Assembly: GCA_004366385.1 (NCBI GenBank)
Contig: SIRU01000033.1
Location: forward strand, 186,001 to 250,000
Reading direction: 5' to 3'
Length of the DNA stretch: 64,000 nucleotides
Origin: Actinomycetota bacterium
Lineage (GTDB): Bacteria; Actinomycetota; Thermoleophilia; Gaiellales; Gaiellaceae
A program made the position numbers and the translations under genes. Under the pieces are notes generated by a model. It had not been told where the DNA came from. It searched no databases and saw nothing but the letters and a program-made list of their open reading frames with translations. Positions 41,079 through 49,437 of the stretch are shown piece after piece (the stretch's first letter is position 1; each line of letters begins with the position of its first letter).

Positions 41079-42914
41079 TCAGGACGGCCCGGCCTTGTGC
41101 AGCTGCGCGTAGACCGCGCGCGCCGTTTTCTGCGGGAGCCCGGGGACGCCCTCGAGCTCCTCCTGCGACGCCTCCAGGAACCGCTGCGCCGATCCGAAGT
41201 GCCGGATGAGCGCGCGCCGCCGCGCCGGGCCGATCCCGGGCAGCGTCTCGAAGATCGTCTCCATCGCCTTCGAGTCGCGCCGGCGCCGGTGGTAGCGCAG
41301 AGCGACGCGGTGCGCCTCGTCTCGGACACGCTGGAGGAGCTGAAGCCCCGGCCCGTGCGGGTCGAGCCGAACCGGCGCCGGCGCGCCCGGGACGAACACC
41401 TCCTCCTCGCGCTTCGCCAGCGCGATCACGGCCACGCGCGGCAGGTCGAGGGCGTCGATTGCGGCCAGGGCGGCCGCGAGCTGGCCCTTGCCGCCGTCCA
41501 CGACGACGAGGTTCGGCAGCTGCGAGAAGCTCTCGTCCACCTCCTCCGCGCGCATCCGCGCGAACCGGCGCGAGACGACCTCGCGCATCGCGCCCACGTC
41601 GTCCTGCCCGTCGAGCCCGCGCACGGAGAACGTGCGGTAGTGCGCACTCTTCGGCCGCGCGTCGACGAAGACGGTCATCGACGCGACTATCGCCTCGCCC
41701 TGGATGTTCGAGACGTCGAAGCACTCGATCCGCAGCGGGAGGCTCTCGAGGTTGAGGCACTCGCGGAGCTCCTCGAGCGCGGCGACGCGACGGAGCCGCT
41801 GCGCCTCGCGCGCCTCGACGTCCTGCTCGAGCGCAAGCTGCGCGTTCTCGGTCGCGAGCTCCACGAGCCGCCGCTTCTCGCCGCGCGCCGGCGCGCGCAC
41901 CTCCACGCGCGAGCCGCGCCGCTCCGAGAGGAACTCGGCGATCGCGCCCGTCTCGGTGATCCCGGCCGGCACCAGCACCTGCGGCGGCACGCTCGGCGCC
42001 GAGCCGTAGTACTCGGTCACGAACGCCTCCAGCACCGCCAGCGGGTCGTCCTCGACGACGTTCTCGAGGTGGAACCCGTAGCGGTCGATCATCTTCCCGT
42101 CGCGGAGCGGGAACACCTGCACGGTCGCCTTGTCGCCGTCGATCGCGAGCCCGATCACGTCGACCGTCCCGACGGCGCGCTGGTCGGCGGCCTGCCTCTC
42201 GGCGAGGTGGCGGATGGAGAAGAGCCGGTTGCGGTAGCGGGCGGCGTCCTCGAAGCGCTCGTCCGCGGCCGCATCCCGCATCAGCCCCTCGAGCTCGGAC
42301 AGGATCGGCTTCGTGTCGCCGGAGAGGAAGCCGATCACACCGTCGATCAGCTCGCCGTACTCCTCCGCCGAGATGTTCCCCACGCACGGGGCGAAGCAGC
42401 GGTCGATGTGGAAGTCCAGGCACGGGATCCCGGAGTGGCGGCCCGGCTTCGGCCCCTCGCAGGGGCGGAACCTGAACACGCGGTTGAGGACGTCGAGCGT
42501 CTCGCGCACCTTCTTCGCGTTCGCGTACGGCCCGAAGTAGACGGTGCCGCGGCGGTGCCGCTCGCGCGTGAACATGACGCGCGGGTACTCGTCCTCGAGC
42601 GTGACCGCGATGTACGGGAACGACTTGTCGTCGCGGAGCCGGATGTTGAACGGCGGCCGGTGCCGCTTCACGAGGTTCTGTTCGAGGTGCAGCGCCTCCG
42701 CCTCGGTGCGCGTGACGATGACCTCGACGTCGGCGATCTTCCCGACGAGCGGCACCATCGCGGGTCGCGTGTCGCCGCGCTGGAAGTAGCTGCGGACGCG
42801 CGCGCGCAGGGACTTCGCCTTCCCCACGTAGAGGATCGCGCCGTTCGCGTCGCGGAAGAGGTAGACCCCCGGCCCGCGCGGCAGCGACATCAGCTTCTCA
42901 TCGAGCTCCGCCAT
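41079..42914 (-). CDS. uvrC: Excinuclease ABC subunit C
   Basis: 611 residues, normal length. The N-terminal GIY-YIG nuclease (PGVYLFRDANGAILYVGKAK, residues about 14-90) makes the 3' incision; a UVR helix pair (ILSELEGLMRDAAADERFED) follows; the central Cys-rich part is CLDFHIDRCFAPC; the RNase-H-like 5' nuclease has ECFDVSNIQGE and VVVDGGKGQ; tandem helix-hairpin-helix motifs (LPGIGPARRRALIRHFGS, VPGLPQKTARAVY) end it. Nucleotide excision repair. A -10-like TACGCT lies 10 nt before ATG 42914. Confidence 0.95.
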   Translation of the reverse strand: MAELDEKLMSLPRGPGVYLFRDANGAILYVGKAKSLRARVRSYFQRGDTRPAMVPLVGKIADVEVIVTRTEAEALHLEQNLVKRHRPPFNIRLRDDKSFPYIAVTLEDEYPRVMFTRERHRRGTVYFGPYANAKKVRETLDVLNRVFRFRPCEGPKPGRHSGIPCLDFHIDRCFAPCVGNISAEEYGELIDGVIGFLSGDTKPILSELEGLMRDAAADERFEDAARYRNRLFSIRHLAERQAADQRAVGTVDVIGLAIDGDKATVQVFPLRDGKMIDRYGFHLENVVEDDPLAVLEAFVTEYYGSAPSVPPQVLVPAGITETGAIAEFLSERRGSRVEVRAPARGEKRRLVELATENAQLALEQDVEAREAQRLRRVAALEELRECLNLESLPLRIECFDVSNIQGEAIVASMTVFVDARPKSAHYRTFSVRGLDGQDDVGAMREVVSRRFARMRAEEVDESFSQLPNLVVVDGGKGQLAAALAAIDALDLPRVAVIALAKREEEVFVPGAPAPVRLDPHGPGLQLLQRVRDEAHRVALRYHRRRRDSKAMETIFETLPGIGPARRRALIRHFGSAQRFLEASQEELEGVPGLPQKTARAVYAQLHKAGPS

Positions 42915-42986
42915 CGCGGAGGCAAGCGTAGCCCCGGGCCCTCGGACGCCGGTCGCTCGCCGCGACGTGGTCTCCCCACCCGAATT

Positions 42987-43001
42987 CGGTGTCAGACACC
43001 G
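42987..43001. repeat. GGTGTCAG-type palindrome upstream of uvrC
   Basis: CGGTGTC-A-GACACCG, a perfect 7-bp palindrome, followed by GTGTCTAG. It shares the GGTGTCAG word with the hairpin beyond the other end of uvrC. The 220-bp stretch 42915-43134 otherwise holds only the uvrC promoter and the hairpin at 43097; no gene is seen in it. Confidence 0.5.
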
Positions 43002-43096
43002 TGTCTAGTCGCTGCCTACACGGCTGCGCCGTCGAGCGGGTAGCAGAGGCTTCGGTGTACATTCAGTGCAGCTGGCGCCACGTCACATCCGGACCT

Positions 43097-43113
43097 GGCC
43101 GGCGTGGCCGGCC
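43097..43113 (-). terminator. Hairpin after the 124-aa membrane gene
   Basis: GGCCGGC-GTG-GCCGGCC, 7-bp stem with a 3-nt loop, 21 nt beyond the stop of the minus-strand gene ending at 43135. Position suggests a terminator; no U-tract. Confidence 0.5.
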
Positions 43114-43134
43114 GTAGCGCACACGAGACGTGGC

Positions 43135-43509
43135 TCAGTACCGGTGCTCGAGGCGCCAGACGCGGACGATCGCGAAGACGCACGCGGCCAGGGTCGCGAC
43201 GAGCGCGAACGCGTCCCGGTTGCCCGGCAGCCCCCACCCGATGTAGAGCCCGACCGCGATCACCGCGAGCAGGATCGCCGCGTAGAACAGCCGCCGGTTG
43301 CGGTCCTCCCACGCCTCCAGGTCGCCTCGCTTCTCCCGCCAGACGAGGAAGAGGAAGAAGGCGATCGCGAGGAAGAACGCGATCCGGACGAGCCCGCCGA
43401 CGGCCGCGAGCACCGGTTGGAGCGAGAGGAACACGACGACGCCGGCCACGAGCGCGATGAGCGCGAGCCCGCGTGCGAGCGGCGGGATCCGGTCCCAGAG
43501 CCCTCTCAC
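43135..43509 (-). CDS. Hypothetical membrane protein (124 aa)
   Basis: Four hydrophobic helices: RGLALIALVAGVVVFLSLQP, LVRIAFFLAIAFFLFLVW, FYAAILLAVIAVGLYIGW, DAFALVATLAACVFAIVRVW, with a charged loop REKRGDLEAWEDRNRR. No family recognised. GTG 43509 overlaps the TGA of the upstream gene (GTGA), so the two membrane proteins are made together and may form a complex. Confidence 0.6.
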   Translation of the reverse strand: MRGLWDRIPPLARGLALIALVAGVVVFLSLQPVLAAVGGLVRIAFFLAIAFFLFLVWREKRGDLEAWEDRNRRLFYAAILLAVIAVGLYIGWGLPGNRDAFALVATLAACVFAIVRVWRLEHRY

Positions 43510-43859
43510 GACCCCGTCATGTACGCCCGCACGGCGAGCGCCCCCGCGAGCAACGTCGTCCCGGAAAACCAGAGCAGCCGCCTCGGCCCCGACTCCGGCG
43601 CGTAGAACCACGGTGAGAGGGCGACCCCGAGCGCGAGCGCCCCGTACGTGTAGTGGAGCCGGTCGGGCGCGCGCCGCCCGTCCAACGGCAGCAGCAGCCC
43701 CACTCCCGCCTGCGCGACGAGCGTCGTCTGCGCGAGCACCAGCGAGTGCGCGACCCAGGCGCCGGCGACACCGCGCCGGTGCGCGACGAGCCCGAGCGCC
43801 GCCGCACCGAAGCACACCACGAGCACGGCGATCCCGAGGGCGACGTGCACGGCTACCAT
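43506..43859 (-). CDS. Hypothetical membrane protein (117 aa)
   Basis: Four helices with a His-rich start: VAVHVALGIAVLVVCFGAAA, GLVAHRRGVAGAWVAHSLVL, HYTYGALALGVALSPWFYAP and LWFSGTTLLAGALAVRAYMT. Histidines at the ends of helices 1 and 2 and HYTYG resemble small b-type cytochrome-like proteins, but heme binding is only a guess. ATG 43859 is supported by a -10-like TAGGGT (43872-43867) 7 nt upstream, rather than GTG 43868. Confidence 0.6.
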   Translation of the reverse strand: MVAVHVALGIAVLVVCFGAAALGLVAHRRGVAGAWVAHSLVLAQTTLVAQAGVGLLLPLDGRRAPDRLHYTYGALALGVALSPWFYAPESGPRRLLWFSGTTLLAGALAVRAYMTGS

Positions 43860-43888
43860 CGCGCGCACCCTACCGAGGAGCCGAAGCC

Positions 43889-44347
43889 GTGATCGAGGAA
43901 GGAAAGCCCGCCCCGACGTTCACCCTCCCGAGCGACACAGGCGAGGAGGTCTCGCTCGAGTCGCTCCGCGGCAAGCCCGTCGTCCTCTACTTCTATCCCA
44001 AGGACGACACGCCCGGCTGCACCGTGCAGGCGTGCGGGATCCGCGACGCGTGGAGCGACTTCGAGCGCACCGGCGCGGTCGTTCTCGGCGTCAGCCCGGA
44101 CTCGCCGGAGAGTCACGCGAAGTTCCGGGAGAAGTACTCGCTCCCGTTCACGCTGTTGGCCGACGAGGAGCACGACGTCGCCGAGGCCTACGGCACCTGG
44201 GTCATGAAGACGTACATGGGCAACGAGTACATGGGCGTCGAGCGCTCGACGTTCGTCATCGACGCGGACGGGAACCTGAAGAAGGTCATGCGCAGCGTGA
44301 AGCCCGACGAGCACGCCGACGACGTGCTGGCGGCGCTCACCGCGTAG
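43889..44347 (+). CDS. bcp: Thioredoxin-dependent peroxiredoxin (BCP/PrxQ family)
   Basis: 152 residues. GKPAPTFTLPSDTGEEVSLE, VVLYFYPKDDTPGCTVQACG with the peroxidatic Cys (about residue 45) and a second Cys five residues later (the PrxQ resolving position), then GVSPDSPESHAKFREKYSLP and AYGTWVMKTYMGNEYMGVER. Reduces peroxides with thioredoxin. GTG 43889 has GAGGAG upstream. Divergent from the two small membrane genes. Confidence 0.92.
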   Translation: MIEEGKPAPTFTLPSDTGEEVSLESLRGKPVVLYFYPKDDTPGCTVQACGIRDAWSDFERTGAVVLGVSPDSPESHAKFREKYSLPFTLLADEEHDVAEAYGTWVMKTYMGNEYMGVERSTFVIDADGNLKKVMRSVKPDEHADDVLAALTA

Positions 44348-44396
44348 CGCAACGATCGTGGCGGCTCACACACGTCACGCGACTCCACGCCCACAG

Positions 44397-44508
44397 CCCC
44401 ACCCTGGGTGGGGTGTTCGGCCACCCTCCACCCGCGTCGAGCGTACCGCGAGACCCGTGCCAGGTGGGACGCCGGACCGTGCCACGTTCGCACCAATTTC
44501 TCCACAGG
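44397..44508 (-). promoter_or_regulatory. Duplicated promoter/leader-peptide module, copy A
   Basis: Reading the minus strand: a conserved 30-nt block (44508-44479), a -35-like TCCCAC (44469-44464), an 18-nt spacer, -10 TACGCT (44445-44440), 8 nt, then GTG 44431 opening the frame VEGGRTPHPGWG, which continues a few codons to a stop. The frame contains the palindrome CCCCACCCAGGGTGGGG (44413-44397). Copy B at 62145-62257 matches with one indel. Copy A lies downstream of tRNA-Leu on the same strand with no gene after it before the convergent peroxiredoxin gene. Confidence 0.6.
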
Positions 44509-44553
44509 CGGCGGATCCCGCGCCACGCACGAGATCCGGCTGTCACGAGACGA

Positions 44554-44637
44554 TGCGGATGAGAGGACTTGAACCTCCACGCCCTTACGGGCACACGGAC
44601 CTGAACCGTGCGCGTCTACCAATTCCGCCACATCCGC
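44554..44637 (-). tRNA. tRNA-Leu (anticodon CAG)
   Basis: 84 nt, class II tRNA with a long variable arm (TGCCCGTAAGGGCGT). Acceptor GCGGATG pairs with CATCCGC, discriminator A. Anticodon stem CACGG/CCGTG, loop TTCAGGT, anticodon CAG. T arm GAGG-TTCAAGT-CCTC. CCA not encoded. Confidence 0.95.
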
Positions 44638-44647
44638 GGGCCGTCCG

Positions 44648-44653
44648 ATTCTA
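44648..44653 (-). promoter_or_regulatory. -10 box (TAGAAT) of tRNA-Leu
   Basis: TAGAAT on the minus strand ending 10 nt before the tRNA 5' end; same box as tRNA-Gly. It lies inside the 39-bp gap to the divergent protease gene. Confidence 0.5.
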
Positions 44654-44676
44654 GCTCCGCGACGTCTCACTCCTCG

Positions 44677-47058
44677 GTGACCCGGATCGCCGCGTACCTC
44701 GTGCTGGTCCCGGCCGTGCTCGCGCTCGGCGGGACCGCCCGCGCACCCGAGCCGGCGACAGCCGCACCGTCCGCACACGTCGTGGTCACCCTCGAAACAC
44801 CGGCGCTCGGGAGCCTCGCGCAGATCCGCGCCGAGCAGCGCGCCTTCCGGCGGGAGCTCGCCCGGGCGCTCCCGGATGCGCGGATCCGCTGGCGCTACGA
44901 GCTCGTCGCGAACGGCGTCTCGGTCGTGCTCCCTCGGCGCGACCTCGCAACGCTCCGCGGGCTCACCGGCGTCCGCGGCGTCCACTCGGCGAGCGGCTAC
45001 CGCCCGCAGCTCGACGCCACGCCGCAGCAGATCGGCGCGACGGCGCTCTGGGGCGCCGGCCTCTCGACCGCGGGCCAGGGCGTGAAGATCGGGATCATCG
45101 ATACGGGCGTCGACCACAGGCACCCCTTCTTCAATCCCGCCGGCTACGCGATGCCCGCCGGCTTCCCCAAGGGCCAGGCCAGGTTCACGAACGCGAAGGT
45201 GATCGTGGCGCGCGCGTTTGCGCCCCCGTCGGCGAAGACCAAGGCGGCGCGCCTCGCGTTCGACGGGGACGAGTCGAGCCACGGCACGCACGTCGCCGGC
45301 ATTGCCGCCGGGAACGCGAGCACGAGCGCGGCGGGGCGCGCGGTCTCGGGCGTCGCCCCGCGCGCGTACGTCGGCAACTACAAGGCGCTCGTGCGCACGG
45401 ACGCGGGGTTGAGCCCGAACGGGAACGCGCCGGAGATCGTCGCCGCGATCGAGGCGGCCGTGCGCGACGGCATGGACGTGATCAACCTCTCGATCGGCGA
45501 GCCGGAGATCGAGCCGAGCCGCGACGTCGTGGCGCTCGCGCTGGACGCGGCCGCGAAGCGCGGCGTCGTGCCGGTGGTCGCCGCGGGGAACGACTTCAAC
45601 GACGCAGGCGCGGGCTCGATCTCGTCCCCGGCGAACTCCGCGCGCGCGATCTCGGTCGGCGCCGTCGAGCTCGGCGGCGGCTCCCGGCTGCACGCGGACT
45701 TCTCCTCAGTCGGCCCGACGACGATGTCGCTGCGTCTGAAGCCGGACGTGGCCGCGCCCGGTGTCGGCGTGCTCTCGAGCGTCCCAGGCGGCTGGGGCGG
45801 CCTCTCGGGAACCAGCATGGCCGCGCCGCACGTGGCCGGGGCCGCAGCCCTTCTCGTGCAACGGCATCCGAGCTGGAGCGTCGCGGACGTCAAGTCCGCG
45901 CTCGTGCAGACCGGCCTCGACGCCGTGAACGAGCGCGGCACGCGCGTCGGCCCCTCGTTCCAGGGCGGCGGCGTCGTGTCGCTGACCGCGGCCGACAAGC
46001 CACTCGTGCTCGCCGAGCCTTCGTCGCTGTCGTTCGGGCTTCTGACCGAGCGCGGAGTCGCGAGCACCGGGACGATCAGGCTGCGCGACGCCGGCTCCGG
46101 CCCCGGCCCGTGGACGGTCGCGGTCGACCGGCTGAGCATGCCGGCAGGCGTCTCGGTCGTGTTGAGCGCGCCGACGGTCACGGTGCCCGGCCAGCTCGGA
46201 TACGAGGTGCGCGCTGCCGCGAACGCGCCGCAGGGCGAGCTCGCGGGCTACGTGACGCTCACGCGCGGGGGCGACGTGCGCCGCATCCCGTTCTGGGGCC
46301 GCGTGACCCAGCAGCGGCTCGCCCGCCACCGCCTCCTCACCCTGCGCGGCCCGGGAACGTTCAGCGCGTCGACGAAGGGGCGGCCGGCACTCGTCGCCCG
46401 CTACCGCTACCCGGAGGACCCGCGCGGCCTCGGCGCGCGCGCGACCCTCGCCGGGCCGGAGCTCGTCTACCGCTTCACCGTCCGCCGGAAGATCGCGAAC
46501 TTCGGCGTCGTGATCACGAACCGCGCGCCCGGCAGCCGGGTGGAGCCGCGCATCGTCTCCGGGACGGACGAGAACCGCCTCACCGGCTACGCGGGCCTGC
46601 CCGTGCACCACAACCCGTACCTCGAGGGCTTCCGCACCGGCGTGCCGGCTGCCGCCGCCCTGTCGCCGCGCCGCGGGCAGTATGCGATCGTCTTCGACAG
46701 CGGCACGCGCGCGGGCGCCGGCCGCTTCACGTTCCGCCTGTGGGTGAACGACACGAAGCCGCCGGTGTTGAAGGTGCGCTCCCGGTCGGTCGCGCTCGGG
46801 AGCCCGCTACCCGTCGCGGCGACGGACGCGGGGTCGGGCATCTACCCGCAGTCGATCGAGGCGCGCGTGAACGGCCTCCGCACACCCACGACGTACCGCC
46901 GCGGCGTGATCCGCGTGAGCACCGCCGGCCTGCCGCCCGGCACGCACCGCCTCCGGCTCCGAGTCTCCGACTACCAGGAGACGAAGAACACGGAGAACGT
47001 CAGCCGCATCCTCCCGAACACCCGCGTGCTGACGGCGACGTTCACGGTTCGCGGTTAG
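44677..47058 (+). CDS. Secreted subtilisin-like serine protease (S8)
   Basis: 793 residues: signal peptide (TRIAAYLVLVPAVLALGGTA), propeptide region (VVVTLETPALGSLAQIRAEQ ... GVRGVHSASGYRP), and an S8 domain with Asp142 (IIDTGVDHRHP), His202 (SSHGTHVAGIAAG), the oxyanion Asn in VVAAGNDFND, and Ser380 (GTSMAAPHVAGAAALL). The following 400 residues form beta-rich domains (LSFGLLTERGVASTGTIRLR; DTKPPVLKVRSRSV), probably exported with the enzyme. No sortase motif. Start GTG 44677 avoids overlapping the tRNA-Leu gene. Confidence 0.9.
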   Translation: MTRIAAYLVLVPAVLALGGTARAPEPATAAPSAHVVVTLETPALGSLAQIRAEQRAFRRELARALPDARIRWRYELVANGVSVVLPRRDLATLRGLTGVRGVHSASGYRPQLDATPQQIGATALWGAGLSTAGQGVKIGIIDTGVDHRHPFFNPAGYAMPAGFPKGQARFTNAKVIVARAFAPPSAKTKAARLAFDGDESSHGTHVAGIAAGNASTSAAGRAVSGVAPRAYVGNYKALVRTDAGLSPNGNAPEIVAAIEAAVRDGMDVINLSIGEPEIEPSRDVVALALDAAAKRGVVPVVAAGNDFNDAGAGSISSPANSARAISVGAVELGGGSRLHADFSSVGPTTMSLRLKPDVAAPGVGVLSSVPGGWGGLSGTSMAAPHVAGAAALLVQRHPSWSVADVKSALVQTGLDAVNERGTRVGPSFQGGGVVSLTAADKPLVLAEPSSLSFGLLTERGVASTGTIRLRDAGSGPGPWTVAVDRLSMPAGVSVVLSAPTVTVPGQLGYEVRAAANAPQGELAGYVTLTRGGDVRRIPFWGRVTQQRLARHRLLTLRGPGTFSASTKGRPALVARYRYPEDPRGLGARATLAGPELVYRFTVRRKIANFGVVITNRAPGSRVEPRIVSGTDENRLTGYAGLPVHHNPYLEGFRTGVPAAAALSPRRGQYAIVFDSGTRAGAGRFTFRLWVNDTKPPVLKVRSRSVALGSPLPVAATDAGSGIYPQSIEARVNGLRTPTTYRRGVIRVSTAGLPPGTHRLRLRVSDYQETKNTENVSRILPNTRVLTATFTVRG

Positions 47059-47135
47059 CCGGATCTCGTTCGTCAGCAGCTCGTCTCGGAGCCTCCGGGC
47101 GCGGCGGATCGCGCAGTCGCCCTCGGGGCCCGGCG

Positions 47136-47375
47136 CTACGTCCTTCGGTCCCGCTCTTCGATCGTCGGGAGCGAGTCGAGGTCGGCCTGCACCGAGCGGA
47201 TGAACTCGTCCGACTCCTCGTCCTCCGTCGTGATGACCTGGAACTGGGCCTTGCGCTTCCGGCGCTCGCGCTGGCGGCGCGCATCGGCGCCGAAGCGACG
47301 CCCGAGCCGCGGCAACTCCACCGCCACGACCAGCGCGGCCGCGAGGACGAGCAACACGAGCCACGGCCAGCTCAC
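47136..47375 (-). CDS. Small single-pass membrane protein (79 aa)
   Basis: An N-terminal helix (SWPWLVLLVLAAALVVAVEL), then a basic stretch (RRFGADARRQRERRKRKAQF) and an acidic C-terminus (VITTEDEESDEFIRSVQADL). No family recognised. GTG 47375. Located downstream of the M24 hydrolase gene at the end of the long minus-strand cluster. Confidence 0.5.
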   Translation of the reverse strand: MSWPWLVLLVLAAALVVAVELPRLGRRFGADARRQRERRKRKAQFQVITTEDEESDEFIRSVQADLDSLPTIEERDRRT

Positions 47376-47416
47376 GGGGTCGATTGTAGCCGCCCGACGG
47401 CTTCGGGAGACCCCGC

Positions 47417-48529
47417 TCAGCGGGTGAAGACCTGCATCGGCAGCCCGGAGAGCGGCTCGCCGCCGTCCGCCGTCACGAGCCAGGTCTCCTGCATGTACAG
47501 GCAGTCCTCGCCGTTCGGCGCGATCGCGTGCGGGTGCATCGAGAAGACCATGCTCTCGTGGAGCTCGGTCTCGACGCCCTCGCCGATCTTCGGGTGCTCG
47601 ATCATCGTCATCCCGATCGAGTGCCCGGTCACGTGGCCGAGGTGGTAGCCGCGCTCGAGGAAGCCCTTCGAGACTGCGCGGTGGACGTCGTGGCACGTCG
47701 CTCCCGGGCGCAGCGCCGAGCGCGCGGCCTCGAAGTACTCGAGGTACGCGTCGAGCATGTGCGCGGTGTCCGGCGAGATCGTCGCCTCGGCGGAGGCGAT
47801 CGCGCGCGAGACCTCGACCCAGTGCATCCCCGGGCCGGCAACCTCGAGCGACGGAAGGACGAAGTGCCCGAGCGCCTCCTCGCGGCGCGCGATCTTGAAC
47901 TCCGGGCGCGCGAAGGTGTCCGTCCCGGTGAGGACCATGTTCATCGTCAGCCGGCCGCAGCCCTCGGCGACGAACCACTCTTCCGCCGCGGCCATCACCT
48001 CGGCCGCGCTCTTGCCGGGCGCGTAGGCCTCGAGGAAGGCCTCGAAGCCGCGCGTGTTGATCCGCACCGAGTCGCGCACGGACTCGAGCTCGGCCTCGCT
48101 CTTGACCGCCCGCGCGAGGTCGAGCTCGACGTCGAAGGGGACGACCTCGAGCCCCTCCAGCGCGCGGTAGTCGCGCACGGGCATGACGTAGTCGAGCCCG
48201 TACACGCCGACGCGCCGCCACCCCGCGTCGCGCGCACGCTGCGCGATCAGCTCGCCCGGCCGGTCGTGGAACGCCTGCTCGAGCTCGGCCGTCCCGTGCT
48301 CGCCGACGTAGCGCGCCTCGCTCGGGAAGACGACGAACGCGTCGCCGTCCGCGGGCACGACGACGTACGCGTAGCGGTGGACGATCTGGAAGCCGGAGAG
48401 GTACGTGACCGCGCCCTCGAAGCCCGAGTACTCGCTCCCGGCGACGACGAGCGCGTCGAGTGAGTGGTCGGCCATCGCTGCGCGCACGTTCGCGTGCCGG
48501 CGCTGGAGCTCCGGGGTCAGCGCCGCCAC
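47417..48529 (-). CDS. M24 family metallopeptidase (Xaa-Pro dipeptidase/creatinase type)
   Basis: 370 residues. The N-terminal creatinase domain (LDALVVAGSEYSGFEGAVTY) precedes the pita-bread domain: MNMVLTGTDTFARPEF at the usual first metal site, GHVTGHSIGMTMIEHPKIGE, and SMVFSMHPHAIAPNGEDCLY. The classic D-D-H-E-E metal set is only partly recognisable (the first two positions look like T/D and F/P), so it may be a non-peptidase hydrolase such as a creatinase-like enzyme. Start GTG 48529 overlaps the upstream reductase by 13 nt. Confidence 0.75.
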   Translation of the reverse strand: MAALTPELQRRHANVRAAMADHSLDALVVAGSEYSGFEGAVTYLSGFQIVHRYAYVVVPADGDAFVVFPSEARYVGEHGTAELEQAFHDRPGELIAQRARDAGWRRVGVYGLDYVMPVRDYRALEGLEVVPFDVELDLARAVKSEAELESVRDSVRINTRGFEAFLEAYAPGKSAAEVMAAAEEWFVAEGCGRLTMNMVLTGTDTFARPEFKIARREEALGHFVLPSLEVAGPGMHWVEVSRAIASAEATISPDTAHMLDAYLEYFEAARSALRPGATCHDVHRAVSKGFLERGYHLGHVTGHSIGMTMIEHPKIGEGVETELHESMVFSMHPHAIAPNGEDCLYMQETWLVTADGGEPLSGLPMQVFTR

Positions 48530-49437
48530 GAGTCCTCGAGTGCGGTGACGAGCTGCGTGACGGCGTCGTTCAGCGGCGTCGGGACGCCGAGCTCGCGGCC
48601 GAAGCGGCCGATCCCGCCGTTCAGGAAGGCGATCTCGGTCGCGCGGCGGGCCTCGACGTCCTGGAGCATGCTGGCCCTGTGATCGTAGGCCACGTCCTTG
48701 CGGGCGGCGTGGTCGATCAGCGCCTCCGGGTCCTCGTCGAGCTCGATCCCCTGTGCTTCCGCGACTGTCCGGCCCTCGTCGACGAGCGCGGAGACGAGCG
48801 CGCGCAGGTCCCGCCGCTCGCAAACGCGGCCGTGCGTGAGGCCGGTGAGCGCCCCGATCGGGTTCGTGGCGGCGTTGAAGATCACCTTCCGCCATTGGGC
48901 GGGACGCGCGTCCGGAAGCGCCTTGGACGGCATCCCGGCGCGGGTGCAGGCGTCCGCGAGCGCCTCGATCGTCTCCATCGGCGCGGGCGCGGGCTCGAAC
49001 GGGCCGAAGGCCGTCTCGCCCTTCACGTCCCACTGCACGACACCCGGCTCGAGGATCTTCCCGGCCGGGAACGTCGTCCCGCGGATCACGCGCTGGACGT
49101 GGCGCGCGACGACCTCCTCGTTCCCGATCCCGTTCTGCACCGACGCGACTGCGCCGTCGGCGAACGCGTGAGCCGTGGCGGCGAGCGCGGCGTCGGTGTG
49201 CATCGCCTTCGTCGCGACGATCCCGACGTCGCAGGCGGGGAGCTCGGACGCGTCCGCGGTGGCGCGCACGTTCCCGACGACCTCCCCCGCGCCGGTCAGC
49301 CGGAGCCCGTTGGCGTTGATCGCCTCGACGTGGTCGACAGCGAGGTCGTACGCCCACACCTCGACGTCCTCGAGCTGGGCGAGGTTGGCCGCGAAGAGCG
49401 ACCCGACGGCGCCGCAGCCGATCACGCAGACCCTCAC
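48517..49437 (-). CDS. 2-dehydropantoate 2-reductase family protein (copy 1)
   Basis: 306 residues. Rossmann start VCVIGCGAVGSLFAANLAQL, VGIVATKAMHTDAALA, NGIGNEEVVA, and the helical C-terminal domain with the catalytic-site lysine in RPAQWRKVIFNAATNPIGAL (ApbA_C signature). Relatives reduce ketopantoate, but such genes inside catabolic operons often serve other 2-oxo acids. GTG 49437 overlaps the TGA of livM. A second paralogue lies at the other end of the Liv cluster. Confidence 0.8.
   Translation of the reverse strand: MRVCVIGCGAVGSLFAANLAQLEDVEVWAYDLAVDHVEAINANGLRLTGAGEVVGNVRATADASELPACDVGIVATKAMHTDAALAATAHAFADGAVASVQNGIGNEEVVARHVQRVIRGTTFPAGKILEPGVVQWDVKGETAFGPFEPAPAPMETIEALADACTRAGMPSKALPDARPAQWRKVIFNAATNPIGALTGLTHGRVCERRDLRALVSALVDEGRTVAEAQGIELDEDPEALIDHAARKDVAYDHRASMLQDVEARRATEIAFLNGGIGRFGRELGVPTPLNDAVTQLVTALEDSWRR

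Noticed and set aside
44608-44676. Upstream extension of the S8 protease frame through the tRNA-Leu gene
   Set aside because: It would overlap the tRNA on the opposite strand; the signal peptide starts cleanly at GTG 44677.
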